From Tillus elongatus (lineage: Eukaryota; Arthropoda; Insecta; Coleoptera; Cleridae), in assembly GCA_964006375.1 (NCBI GenBank), contig OZ023269.1, positions 59,858,968-59,922,967 on the forward strand: DNA of 64,000 nucleotides, read 5' to 3'. Position 1 is the first letter of the stretch, and each line of letters starts with the position of its first letter. Of this stretch, positions 47,359-55,455 are shown one piece after another. A program made the translations under genes and the position numbers. The notes beneath the pieces are model-generated. The model was not told the DNA's origin. It searched no databases and saw only the letters and a list, made by a program, of their open reading frames with translations.

Positions 47359-47770
47359 AGCAAGCTTCGTCATCCTGACAGCATTGTGTCAAAATGTGTT
47401 TTACGTCTACAAACCACCAAATGTGAAAGAAGTGCGAATCTGTTTCGATGACTGCACCAAATGGTCTGGACTAACAAGAACATATCTGCACAACGATGAA
47501 GCGATTGAAGTTTCAACATACAACATGTCCAATATTAAAACTGATATAGTACATTATAAACTTATGTTTTTGTTTGATCATGGCACCCGAGGTGAGACAG
47601 CTGACTGGAGAACTCTTGTGTTAAATGATTCTTACCTGTTCACTTCAAATTATATTTCTATGTTTATATCAACTGGTTTTCTTATGTGTCTTGCCATATT
47701 TATGCTCATGTATTTTGGTTTTAAATATTACACTGTACTTAAAGATATTTATCGTAAACATATTTGTTAA
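47342..47770 (+). CDS. Small single-pass membrane protein of the Polinton
   Basis: 142 codons from ATG 47342, overlapping the upstream gene by 17 nt, which suggests coupled or bicistronic expression. The N-terminus is weakly hydrophobic (ASFVILTALCQNVFYVY). The middle is polar with two cysteines (CFDDC). A clear transmembrane helix lies near residues 105-128 (MFISTGFLMCLAIFMLMYFGF), with a short basic tail. AATAAA follows the stop directly. I do not recognise the family; a virion or host membrane role is possible. Confidence 0.6.
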   Translation: MAPPLKASFVILTALCQNVFYVYKPPNVKEVRICFDDCTKWSGLTRTYLHNDEAIEVSTYNMSNIKTDIVHYKLMFLFDHGTRGETADWRTLVLNDSYLFTSNYISMFISTGFLMCLAIFMLMYFGFKYYTVLKDIYRKHIC

Positions 47771-47936
47771 TAAAAATATATAACTGAAGATGTCTGTGTT
47801 TTATTCATTAGTTAAGCACCTATAGTTAAGATGAGATACAGTGAATCGTGCTCGTTACAAGTGAAAAAAGAGTGCTTTACGTAGTGAAATTCACAAATCT
47901 AAAGTGTGTGAACCGTGGGAAGTTGAACAAGTTTAT

Positions 47937-48319
47937 ATGTTAACTCAAGCTTTTAAAAACAGAATGGCTACCTATCGTATTAGTATGGATGGTAGTGATA
48001 TACGACTTGCCATGGAAAGTGTGAAGCAGAAATTGTTTCATTTGATGGAGGCTGCTTTAGCCAAACACGATACAGTTAAAATGAATCTAGAATTGTTTGG
48101 TTTGTATGTGCTCCAAAGTCGAAATAAAAAAAAAAAAGAAATGAAGTCATTTAATACTAAAAATAAAAATATCACAGTGGCAACTAACTTTGAAAATATA
48201 TATCAAGAATTTTACTGAGGAGGTTTACACAAAAGCTTTAGAGTTTGCTGAAAGGTGATAGCGGATGGATGTTGGAAAGACTAATGTGGTTGGAAATTAA
48301 TATTAATAAATGTATTTAA
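47937..48319 (+). pseudogene. N-terminal stump of protein-primed DNA polymerase B
   Basis: The frame at 47937-48218 ends in ELFGLYVLQSR...EMKSFNTKNKNI...NFENIYQEFY. After one frameshift the sequence 48248-48319 continues KGDSGWMLERLMWLEININK. The series KSFNTKN, FY, DSGW, L.ININ is, to my knowledge, the conserved N-terminal region of the PolB proteins of insect Polintons. The polymerase, which would need roughly 1,000 further residues including exonuclease and palm motifs, stops here. The minus-strand gene at 48368 begins almost immediately, and I find no exonuclease or YxDTDS-type palm motif anywhere in the element. The stump is non-functional. Confidence 0.6.
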
Positions 48320-48343
48320 AAGTAGATTAAAATAAAAAAACAG

Positions 48344-48369
48344 ATATATTTTACAACGTTTGTTTTATT
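48344..48369 (-). terminator. Polinton 3'-end (polyadenylation) motif, minus strand
   Basis: 26 bases, AATAAA...AACGTTGTAAAATATAT on the minus strand, identical to 56417-56442 on the plus strand. Each copy lies at the 3' end of a gene block. Confidence 0.7.
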
Positions 48370-48856
48370 ATGGCATTAAGCTTACAATATAAGTAAATAA
48401 TGATATACAGTTATTTATGCTACAGATACATTTTCTATTATATCCTAAAGTATGATCCATACACAAAGGAGTATCAGGCACTAACTTTGGACAGCGTTCA
48501 CTGGTTTCCAGGTTGATAACATCCACTTGATAACCACAGGTTGATAGTAAATGTAACAAAAACCTTTGCTTGTTTTCACCTTTAACATAAATTCTGTCAA
48601 CACGTTGGGCTATAATATGTTTTGCTATTATGTTTGGTAATTCTTCTAAATTGATATCACCACAATTATAGTCAAGGCAATGGTGTTGTGTTTGTAGAAA
48701 CTTCACTTGCTTGATTATGTCTGCAGACAGTAAACGTAATGGTGTATGCGGTTTAAAAACACAATGCACTGTTTGGAAACCATTATAAATCACAAACTCT
48801 TTAGGTGTAAATTCAGGCAGACAAAAACCCTGAGTATCAACGACCACGAACCTCAT
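48368..48856 (-). CDS. Conserved Polinton protein with DTQGF and C/H motifs
   Basis: 162 codons from ATG 48856. Features: MRFVVVDTQGF at the N-terminus, FKPHTPL, HHCLDYNCGDI, RIYVKGENKQRF, then ERCPKL and a C...H......C...NN pattern at the C-terminus. Proteins with this layout (V-D-x-Q-G-F, YVKG.EK, C..H) are common beside capsid genes in insect Polintons; their function is not known to me, and a nuclease-like fold is only a guess. The TAA stop at 48368 overlaps the AATAAA of a conserved 3'-end motif. It lies 28 bp downstream of the MCP gene on the same strand. Confidence 0.65.
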   Translation of the reverse strand: MRFVVVDTQGFCLPEFTPKEFVIYNGFQTVHCVFKPHTPLRLLSADIIKQVKFLQTQHHCLDYNCGDINLEELPNIIAKHIIAQRVDRIYVKGENKQRFLLHLLSTCGYQVDVINLETSERCPKLVPDTPLCMDHTLGYNRKCICSINNCISLFTYIVSLMP

Positions 48857-48884
48857 CGTGAAAGTGATTGCAACATCCTTGCAG

Positions 48885-50090
48885 CTACATTATATAGCGT
48901 ACGATGTTGGAGAGTGGGGCATACTCGATGACGCAATCATGTATAATTACACAAAAACATTTTGTGTGATTGGGAAAGTTGGTAGTACTTTCCATTTCCA
49001 ATTTGATATCCACAGTAGAAGGTTTTATAGAGTCGCTATACTTGGAGCAATCAAATACAAACATGGGATATTTTAGGAAAGACTTGTAATCCAAGGTAGG
49101 CTGTGGTTCTCTGCCAACATACGAACGTTGAAATTCAATCATGTTTTTATATGCCTCGACGTAATTTGCTTGGTTAAAGTTCAGGTTCATACCCTCTGTG
49201 GGGATTTGTTTCGAATTTAAGTGAAGTCTTATATCTCGAATACCCACATGATCAAACTCGTTGATGTCTTTTCTAACGTTACTGTATCGATCTGTTTGGA
49301 ATATCACAATAACAAATCTGGGTCGTTCAGTGTTTGAGGATGTCTTAATAGACCACAAGTCTTTCGTTGAATTATTTAGATTTGGTAATTCATACATCTC
49401 CCATTTTCTATATGGTATAAGGATTTTCTTATCTAGAGCAATCGACTTTAATAATTGCTGCTGTATAACTTCACTAGGGTGGATATGTTTCACCTGCAGA
49501 GCCATATACTCAATGTTAAACTTTAATGCTTTATCTGCATCTGCGGCACCAACCAAAATAAAGCAATTTCTATCATTCTGAGCTCTAGTGAGACGTAGAA
49601 GCAATTTACTGAAAAGCACTCTTTTATAGTCTTTGAAAATATTACACAAGTAGCTAAGAGGTATGCAGTAGCAAAAACGTTCATTTTTTAACATCACATT
49701 GTTTTCGGTTGGATGCCATCCCGCTGGAATCAGAGCTCTTGCTTCATCACTGTTTGCTTCCAAAAGTGTTCTAATTGATGTAACTATACCAGGATTTCTA
49801 ACATGTTCAATAATCTGATTACACATTTCAACCGCAATAGAGGAAAACAAATGAGCTGCTGCATTAGACGTTACTTCTACAGTTCCAATCGTACCACTCG
49901 TCTCGATACTACCATTTATCAGTAGAACAGATGAAGACCAATCGTAAAAAATATCTTGTTGATTGATTGCAAACTCACAGGTATCATTATGGTCAAACGA
50001 TCTGGTTTGAGGAGCGTATGTGTGTATTTCTTCCCCTCTGATTGACTCGTCGTGCACAGGGTCTGCGAATATATGTAGTTTGCTTAACAT
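48885..50090 (-). CDS. Major capsid protein, double jelly-roll type
   Basis: 401 codons from ATG 50090. The N-terminal pattern (HIFADPVHDESIRGEEIHTY, then FAINQQDIFYDWSSSVLLI) is that of the double-jelly-roll domain family found in insect Polinton capsid proteins. Length is shorter than adenovirus hexon but in the range for this insect family. No signal or membrane segment. It is flanked by the penton, protease and PLA2 genes on the same strand, forming a late/structural block. The frame is uninterrupted. As MCP it would form trimeric capsomers of an icosahedral particle; that is from the family, not shown here. Confidence 0.82.
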   Translation of the reverse strand: MLSKLHIFADPVHDESIRGEEIHTYAPQTRSFDHNDTCEFAINQQDIFYDWSSSVLLINGSIETSGTIGTVEVTSNAAAHLFSSIAVEMCNQIIEHVRNPGIVTSIRTLLEANSDEARALIPAGWHPTENNVMLKNERFCYCIPLSYLCNIFKDYKRVLFSKLLLRLTRAQNDRNCFILVGAADADKALKFNIEYMALQVKHIHPSEVIQQQLLKSIALDKKILIPYRKWEMYELPNLNNSTKDLWSIKTSSNTERPRFVIVIFQTDRYSNVRKDINEFDHVGIRDIRLHLNSKQIPTEGMNLNFNQANYVEAYKNMIEFQRSYVGREPQPTLDYKSFLKYPMFVFDCSKYSDSIKPSTVDIKLEMESTTNFPNHTKCFCVIIHDCVIEYAPLSNIVRYIM

Positions 50091-50205
50091 CGTAACCCAA
50101 TGATTGTAGAAACTGTATGTTCTCCCAAGATAGAACCGCTTTCGACTCAGGTAGCGAAGATACTGAAGCTGGAGCGGTTTGATTACTACTATTTATAATC
50201 AGCAT
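49993..50205 (-). CDS. Small ORF between penton and MCP genes
   Basis: 70 codons from ATG 50205, overlapping the penton gene end (by 17 nt) and the first ~98 nt of the MCP in another frame. It contains LSWENIQFLQSLGYDV. I believe a short ORF with an NxxFLxSLG motif often precedes this type of MCP, which supports it as a real small protein, but it may be a chance frame. Confidence 0.4.
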   Translation of the reverse strand: MLIINSSNQTAPASVSSLPESKAVLSWENIQFLQSLGYDVKQTTYIRRPCARRVNQRGRNTHIRSSNQIV

Positions 50206-50968
50206 AATATGTTGGTGTCTCTTTCAACTCCAATATCACAATGATCTCCTCACCTTGAAAGTTCACAGGTACTGAATTCTGATCGATAATGTTTACATTT
50301 ATATGCGAAATGATACGTGTGGTAAGAGGCATAAAAACCTTACTATATGGTTTTATATCAATCGCATAACCAGGGTCTACCATAGGAGCAAACTCATATA
50401 CTGTATGTGTAGGTTTTCCATCGTGGTAAGAACCATCTACTATGTTGCATTCCAAACGAATCGTCTTTACTCGTACAATTTCTACGGGTAAATTGGAAAC
50501 GTAAAGTTTACCTGTAGCAAGACGTTGTTTAGAAAATCCCAATATTGGTGCTATCGAAGCGTCGGTAGAAAAGTCTATATCATACTGACATGTAATCTCA
50601 CATTTCAAAGTGTTGTTGTTGGCTTTTAGCGAAAACAGTTTTACCACATCGATGTTGTGTTCTACTGCAGGATCCAGATGTTTATCTTTAATATAACGTC
50701 GTAACAACTCATTCTGAATGTATTTCTCGATATCACTGATTTCATATGAACCATCTGGAATACTTATTTCTTGTCGAATCTTTCTACCACTCACAGCAGA
50801 AAAATAATGAAACTTATTACACCCACGTTCTATGTTTGGTATAGTGTTATATGTATGAAAGTTTGCAAGCGCGAGCGAATACTCAAAGTGTGGTTTTAAT
50901 ACTAACGGTGGAAATATTTCCATCGATAAAGAGGACGAAGAACCCTTCAAAGCAAACGTACGCGCCAT
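50189..50968 (-). CDS. Minor capsid (penton-type) protein
   Basis: 259 codons from ATG 50968. The sequence has the conserved run of insect Polinton penton proteins: SIPDGSYEISDIEKYI, NNNTLKCEI, LGFSKQ, RLECNIVDGSY, VDPGYAIDIKP and a C-terminal INVNIIDQ...VNFQGEEIIVILELK. These form a single jelly-roll capsid protein that sits at the vertices. Gene order protease-penton-MCP on one strand is typical. Frame intact. Assignment depends on family resemblance, not on a structural test. Confidence 0.75.
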   Translation of the reverse strand: MARTFALKGSSSSLSMEIFPPLVLKPHFEYSLALANFHTYNTIPNIERGCNKFHYFSAVSGRKIRQEISIPDGSYEISDIEKYIQNELLRRYIKDKHLDPAVEHNIDVVKLFSLKANNNTLKCEITCQYDIDFSTDASIAPILGFSKQRLATGKLYVSNLPVEIVRVKTIRLECNIVDGSYHDGKPTHTVYEFAPMVDPGYAIDIKPYSKVFMPLTTRIISHINVNIIDQNSVPVNFQGEEIIVILELKETPTYYADYK

Positions 50969-50984
50969 GACTGAAACACAGATA

Positions 50985-51353
50985 CTACTGTTTAAGTCTT
51001 TTATTTAAAAATTTTAAACATAAGTGACCACAATTATAAGTATTATACTTTTGATATACATCATGATTATACAATATAGTACAGTTTTTCAGATAATACA
51101 ACAGTTCAGTTGGCGGCTTCAAGTTTCCATATGAGTCAAAGTACACGGCCGTGTCACCACGTTTCTTAACTGCAACCCAATGACTACCTGGCTCTTTGTT
51201 TGTTTGCAAATTCATGATAAATGATTCATTCTTGCGTGATCCATTCGATGGTAAAGTATCTCGCATGTATACACCTCTAAAATATGGAATTTTCATTTTA
51301 CCAGCAAATTTCACAAGATCTATATTTGTTAGAGGTCTTGCTGGTAAACACTT
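50985..51353 (-). CDS. Adenain-like (Ulp1-fold) cysteine protease
   Basis: The catalytic set of adenovirus-type maturation proteases is visible: His in GSHWVAVKK, Asp in VYFDSYG, and Cys in YNCGHLC, preceded by a Gln-containing YQKYN. The first ATG-like start in this frame is only a GTG at 51314. The frame is open upstream as far as the stop of the PLA2 gene (51353), with LPARPLTN just before, which fits the usual N-terminus. So translation may start at a non-AUG codon, by reinitiation after the PLA2 stop, or a start has been lost. It would process capsid precursors. Confidence 0.8.
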   Translation of the reverse strand, partial: KCLPARPLTNIDLVKFAGKMKIPYFRGVYMRDTLPSNGSRKNESFIMNLQTNKEPGSHWVAVKKRGDTAVYFDSYGNLKPPTELLYYLKNCTILYNHDVYQKYNTYNCGHLCLKFLNKRLKQ

Positions 51354-52165
51354 TACACGTTTTTTGGTTTATGTAAATATAAACCGAAACCGCTTCGCTG
51401 TTTCTTCATATACAAGCCACTACCTCGGTGACCAACAGCAATAGCCTCCATCGTTTGGTTATGACGTTTTGCTTCTTCCAATTTTTGTTTGGCTGATTTA
51501 GCATCGTTCACGGCTTTAGCAATACCCGCAGCACCACCACCTAGAGCTCCCAGCGCTGATAGACCACCAAAAATTAAAGGTAGTAGTGGAAGGAAACCGC
51601 CACTTTTCGGTACTGGAATAACTCTGGGTGTCTTGACTTTCTTACGACCGCCAGCATTTTTAATTACTTTTCTCGCTACATGTAGTAAATTTTTTACAGA
51701 TGGAACTTCCGCACCCACAGCTATGGCACCTTTCATTAAATTTATTATGTTTTTAAATGGTATTTTACCGCCACATTTTACTTTTTTACTGCTACGTTTA
51801 CGTTTGGTTGCCGTCTTTGGGGTTAAACCCATACCAAGCTTTCTTTTAACTTTCATAGTGTTTGTAACACCCCAAGCAGCTAACTTTTCACCAAAACTTG
51901 CGTCCTTCGACTTTACTCTCTCCCAAGCTCGGTTCTCCAGCACCTCGTCAGCTCGATGTCTATCACTCAACTGTTTTGATTGAGAGTATGCGATATCGTG
52001 ATCTCGACAAGCACGATCTAAAGGATTGATACCTTGATCACCTCTTGCTAAACGTTCTTTAAGTTTAGTACCCGGGCCACAAAATTGATAACCAGGAACA
52101 TGCAGCTCAACAGGTAATTTGTTGATGGTAGTGTTAACAAGACCTTCACCTTGGCACACCAACAT
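51353..52165 (-). CDS. Phospholipase A2-domain virion protein (parvovirus VP1-like PLA2)
   Basis: 270 codons from ATG 52165. Residues about 20-65 form the PLA2 active-site region: YQFCGPGTKLKERLARG (calcium loop), then GINPLDRACRDHD (catalytic HD). A basic middle part (KTATKRKRSSKKVK) is a likely nuclear localisation signal. Near residues 200-230 a glycine/leucine-rich hydrophobic segment (FLPLLPLIFGGLSALGALGG) may insert in membranes. The C-terminus repeats GSGLYMKK/GFGLYLHK. PLA2-domain proteins are known in adintovirus-type elements and parvovirus capsids, where they help the particle leave the endosome. It is the first gene of the minus-strand structural block. Confidence 0.85.
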   Translation of the reverse strand: MLVCQGEGLVNTTINKLPVELHVPGYQFCGPGTKLKERLARGDQGINPLDRACRDHDIAYSQSKQLSDRHRADEVLENRAWERVKSKDASFGEKLAAWGVTNTMKVKRKLGMGLTPKTATKRKRSSKKVKCGGKIPFKNIINLMKGAIAVGAEVPSVKNLLHVARKVIKNAGGRKKVKTPRVIPVPKSGGFLPLLPLIFGGLSALGALGGGAAGIAKAVNDAKSAKQKLEEAKRHNQTMEAIAVGHRGSGLYMKKQRSGFGLYLHKPKNV

Positions 52166-52244
52166 TTATACTGCTAATGAGGTATGATAAATCTAAGTAT
52201 TTATATAGATGATTGCACTCGTAAAAGTTTTAGTTTAGTTAACG
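52166..52244. promoter_or_regulatory. 79-bp divergent intergenic region
   Basis: It separates the PLA2 gene (minus) from the ATPase gene (plus). It contains TATTTATATAG, readable as a TATA-like box in both directions, and is the only non-coding sequence between the two blocks, so it probably holds a bidirectional promoter. Confidence 0.5.
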
Positions 52245-52943
52245 ATGCGTATTGTTAAACACGCAAAAGCTACCCTACCAGTCACAAACATAGATGATGT
52301 TGTTACCATTCCATCACCTAAACAGCAAAGACATGGACTTCTTTTACCAAACACAGTTAGATGTTTGATATGTGGTCCAAGTGGATGTGGTAAAACAAAT
52401 GTTATGCTAAGTTTGTTGTTTGAACCCAACGGTTTAAAATTTCAAAACGTATACGTATACTCAAAGTCTTTATATCAACCTAAATACAGTATGTTGAAGG
52501 AGGTGTTGGATGCTACGAAAGGTGTTGGATACTATCCATATAGTGAAAACGAGGAGATATTAGATCCTGCAGATGCAAAGAGTAATTCAATTTTTATATT
52601 TGATGATGTAGCTTGTGATAAGCAAGATAAAATAAAATCGTATTTTTGTATGGGTAGACATAAAAATATTGATAGTTTCTACTTATGTCAGACATATAGC
52701 AAAGTTCCGAAGCAATTGGTGCGTGATAATGCTAACATTATAGTTTTATTTAAACAAGATGAAACTAATCTTAAACATGTGTATGATGATCATGTAACTA
52801 CCGATATGAGTTTTGAAAAGTTCAAGCTCCTTTGTGGTGAATGCTGGCAAAACAAACATGATATGGTGGTTGTCGTTAAAGATTCTGATTTAACACAAGG
52901 AAGATACCGCAAAGGGTTTGATCACTTTATATATCTCAGTTGA
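52245..52943 (+). CDS. FtsK/A32-like genome-packaging ATPase
   Basis: 232 codons from ATG 52245. Walker A is LICGPSGCGKTN (residues about 43-54) and Walker B is SIFIFDDV (about 121-128), followed by an Arg/His-rich sensor segment (GRHKNIDSFYLCQTYSKVP) as in packaging ATPases of the PRD1-adenovirus-like lineage. The length fits Polinton ATPases. It pumps genome DNA into pre-formed capsids in the family model. Start of the plus-strand block; the next gene follows after 41 bp. Confidence 0.88.
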   Translation: MRIVKHAKATLPVTNIDDVVTIPSPKQQRHGLLLPNTVRCLICGPSGCGKTNVMLSLLFEPNGLKFQNVYVYSKSLYQPKYSMLKEVLDATKGVGYYPYSENEEILDPADAKSNSIFIFDDVACDKQDKIKSYFCMGRHKNIDSFYLCQTYSKVPKQLVRDNANIIVLFKQDETNLKHVYDDHVTTDMSFEKFKLLCGECWQNKHDMVVVVKDSDLTQGRYRKGFDHFIYLS

Positions 52944-52984
52944 CTGGAAAACGCTAGTATTAAGTTGTTCGACATAGAGTAAAC

Positions 52985-54097
52985 ATGTCGAAAAAATCTA
53001 AAGCTGCTCGTCACCGTAAAATAGTAGCACCACCAAATATACAACGTAAAATAGCTGATCTATCAAAGATAATTCGAAAGAAATATTTAGCTTTGAAGCT
53101 TGGCAAAACAGAGACAGATGAAACATTACATCGTTTATATAAACCCATCTTAAAACCTTTGAGTGATATATCGAAAAACACAGCATTGGCTACTGTTCAA
53201 CACCAGCCGACTAAAACTACCACATCATTAGCTACTACTCAACAGAAACCTGCTACATTATTGGCTACTACTCAAACAACTGAACAGAAACCGACTAAAA
53301 CTGAAGTTGATGTCAAACCAACAGCAGCAAAAGAGGAAATTCCATTCCTTAGTGATGATGAAACGTTTGAATTGGAGGCGGAGGCACCAGAACCTGAATT
53401 ATGGGCTACTAAAGCTTATAGAAAATTAGATGCTGCTGCAAATACACCAAAAGCAGTGTACGAACGAATGTTAAGTTCCTATCCAATAGTTGTTAGATAT
53501 TATGTTGATAAATATTTTACAGATAATCATTCCTGTGATCAAACATATGGTGTTACTTATGATAAAGCTACCAACACTTGGATGCTTGGAAACAAACCTA
53601 TTAAATTTGTTGTTACTAACGTAGATTTTAAAAATAGAGAAACCTTTCAAATTGTGGTTGGTGACAGAAGATATTACGGTACTAATCATCTGTTGGAATT
53701 GATATTTTTGAGAAAACCTGGTATGAGTGCTTTGAACAATCGGGAAGCTTTACGTGACTACGCAGACATAATGGCAACTACTAGTCTTCACAGAAAAGAG
53801 AACAATCCTAAAGAAGACGTTCTACGAAACACCTCTACCAAATATCAACATGTAATAAAACCAATTTTAGAAAAACAAGAAGGTGCTAGAGCGCGATCTT
53901 CCTCGGTAACTTTAGGCCGTGGTATGCCATACATGCTACATACCAAAAAACAGAAAGAGTATGTATACTGGGATGATATAAACGAGTTGGTTGATAGACT
54001 TAGACTGTTAGTAGCTTCTCAAGCAGCTGGTAATAACGCACACAACAACGAAATTCAGTCTATTATTGAAGAACTGAAGGAAGTGGGTGTTATATAA
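52985..54097 (+). CDS. Conserved Polinton protein (DUF8207-like)
   Basis: 370 codons from ATG 52985. The N-terminal ~60 residues are basic and helical. Residues about 65-115 are a low-complexity Thr/Gln/Lys region with repeats of TTQQKPAT type. The C-terminal domain carries YYVDKYFTDN, DQTYGVTYD, YGTNHLLELIFLRKPG and YQHVIKPILEK. This layout (a ring of YGV, GTxGLxELLF.K.P and KY..II.P) is that of a domain of unknown function common next to capsid and ATPase genes in insect Polintons, which I know as DUF8207. A structural or scaffolding role is possible from the neighbours only. Confidence 0.68.
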   Translation: MSKKSKAARHRKIVAPPNIQRKIADLSKIIRKKYLALKLGKTETDETLHRLYKPILKPLSDISKNTALATVQHQPTKTTTSLATTQQKPATLLATTQTTEQKPTKTEVDVKPTAAKEEIPFLSDDETFELEAEAPEPELWATKAYRKLDAAANTPKAVYERMLSSYPIVVRYYVDKYFTDNHSCDQTYGVTYDKATNTWMLGNKPIKFVVTNVDFKNRETFQIVVGDRRYYGTNHLLELIFLRKPGMSALNNREALRDYADIMATTSLHRKENNPKEDVLRNTSTKYQHVIKPILEKQEGARARSSSVTLGRGMPYMLHTKKQKEYVYWDDINELVDRLRLLVASQAAGNNAHNNEIQSIIEELKEVGVI

Positions 54098-54128
54098 ACA
54101 GACTTGTGTGTTTTTCACCATTTTCAAA

Positions 54129-54992
54129 ATGCCGATCGATAAATTCGGACGTTCTGCAAAGAATTTAAAACATCTAAACAGAATTATTCACAGAGAAACA
54201 TTTCCGAAAACTACAAGTGGTGATTTTGATGTGCAAAACCATAAGCTGTGTAACGTGGGTGACCCTGTTGAACCTACAGATGGTGTAAGTAAAAAATTTG
54301 TCGATGTATGGATAGACGACTATCAGAAAACTAAAGTTGACTATCAGAAAACTAAAACTGATTATAAGGTGAGCAAAGATGCTGTAGCACTTCAAATTGC
54401 TATACTGCTTGACGCTGTACATAAGCCGGAGTTGGAAGCTTTAAAAAAAGACTTTGAACATAAATTTAAAAACTATGATGATTTTAAACGTGAAGTCTAT
54501 AACTCATTTCCACTTAAGACTGGTGTTGATCAATCACTACAAAAGCTGCAAGAGCAATTAATGAAAAATTATATGGATCTTAAACATGAAGCCTACAGCT
54601 CGTTTCCGCTTAAAACTAACATTGATGAAACATTAATTAGTCTTAAAGAGGATATCAAGGAGTACATACATCAAACAGTGTCTCCTCTCCATAAAACGTT
54701 TACTGCTATGGCTGATACCGCTATATCTAAACTTCAAAAAGATTATATAGATCTAGCAGTTTCAAAACTTGAAGCTGACTTGAAAAATACGTTTGCTACT
54801 AAAGACGATTTAAATCAAGCAGTGATTACGATTGAAAATAAACTTAAAAAAACGTTTGTGACTAAGGAGTATATCGATGGTGCTATCGAAGGGATAAATA
54901 GAAATTTAGTTCAGGAAGCAGTGGCAGCAGTTTGGGTTATGGTGGATAAACGGATATCAAAAATGGAGTTTAGTTGGAATCAAATAAAATAA
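54129..54992 (+). CDS. Fibre-like coiled-coil protein 1
   Basis: 287 codons from ATG 54129 (an upstream GTG frame start at 54087 is ignored because the ATG matches the paralogue). The N-terminus MPIDKFGRSAK...FPKTTSGDFDVQNHKLCNVG...VEPTDGV is nearly identical to the next gene and looks like a virion anchor: a short conserved head and a strand-turn unit (DFDxQNHKLCNVxDP) like those in phage tail-fibre N-termini. The rest is long helical/coiled-coil with internal repeats (VYNSFPLKTGVD, AYSSFPLKTNID; ATKDDLNQA, VTKEYIDGA). A trimeric spike or fibre is a reasonable inference; no receptor-binding head can be seen. Confidence 0.6.
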   Translation: MPIDKFGRSAKNLKHLNRIIHRETFPKTTSGDFDVQNHKLCNVGDPVEPTDGVSKKFVDVWIDDYQKTKVDYQKTKTDYKVSKDAVALQIAILLDAVHKPELEALKKDFEHKFKNYDDFKREVYNSFPLKTGVDQSLQKLQEQLMKNYMDLKHEAYSSFPLKTNIDETLISLKEDIKEYIHQTVSPLHKTFTAMADTAISKLQKDYIDLAVSKLEADLKNTFATKDDLNQAVITIENKLKKTFVTKEYIDGAIEGINRNLVQEAVAAVWVMVDKRISKMEFSWNQIK

Positions 54993-55005
54993 GTTCAGTG
55001 TAAAA

Positions 55006-55455
55006 ATGTCTATCGATAAGTTCGGACGTTCTGCAAAGACTCCCAGCTTCTTAAACAAAATTGTGCACAGAGAAACATTTCCGAAAACTACAAGTGGTGA
55101 TTTTGATATGCAAAACCATAAATTATGTAACGTAGGTGATCCTATCGAGCCTGCTGATGGTGTGAATAGAAAATTTGTCGATGTGTGGGCAGATGAGTAT
55201 AAGAAGAATAAAAATGAAGTATCACAGAGTCTTGTCGCTATAACCCTTGAAGCTGTACATAAATCAGAACTAGCTGCTCTTAAAAGCGAGTTTGAAAACA
55301 AATTGAAAAATTTAGACAAGACGATAGCTGCTCAAGTTTTAAAAGATATTGATGTGTTAAAGAATAACAAGTTGAAAAAGAAGCTAGGTGAGATAGACAG
55401 CAAACTAAAAGATTTACATGATAAGTGGATACTTTTAAATCCAACATCGCCATGA
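55006..55455 (+). CDS. Fibre-like coiled-coil protein 2 (short paralogue)
   Basis: 149 codons from ATG 55006, 13 bp after the stop of paralogue 1. The first ~55 residues (MSIDKFGRSAK, FPKTTSGDFDMQNHKLCNVG) repeat paralogue 1 almost exactly at protein and DNA level. The remaining ~90 residues are a charged coiled coil lacking the longer repeats of paralogue 1. It overlaps the integrase start by 4 bases (ATGA at 55452). Two fibre-type proteins of different lengths with one common anchor suggest tandem duplication. Confidence 0.6.
   Translation: MSIDKFGRSAKTPSFLNKIVHRETFPKTTSGDFDMQNHKLCNVGDPIEPADGVNRKFVDVWADEYKKNKNEVSQSLVAITLEAVHKSELAALKSEFENKLKNLDKTIAAQVLKDIDVLKNNKLKKKLGEIDSKLKDLHDKWILLNPTSP

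Noticed and set aside
53471..53689. Small minus-strand ORFs within the DUF8207-like, fibre-like and ATPase genes
   Set aside because: They lie opposite well-supported genes and have no recognisable motif.
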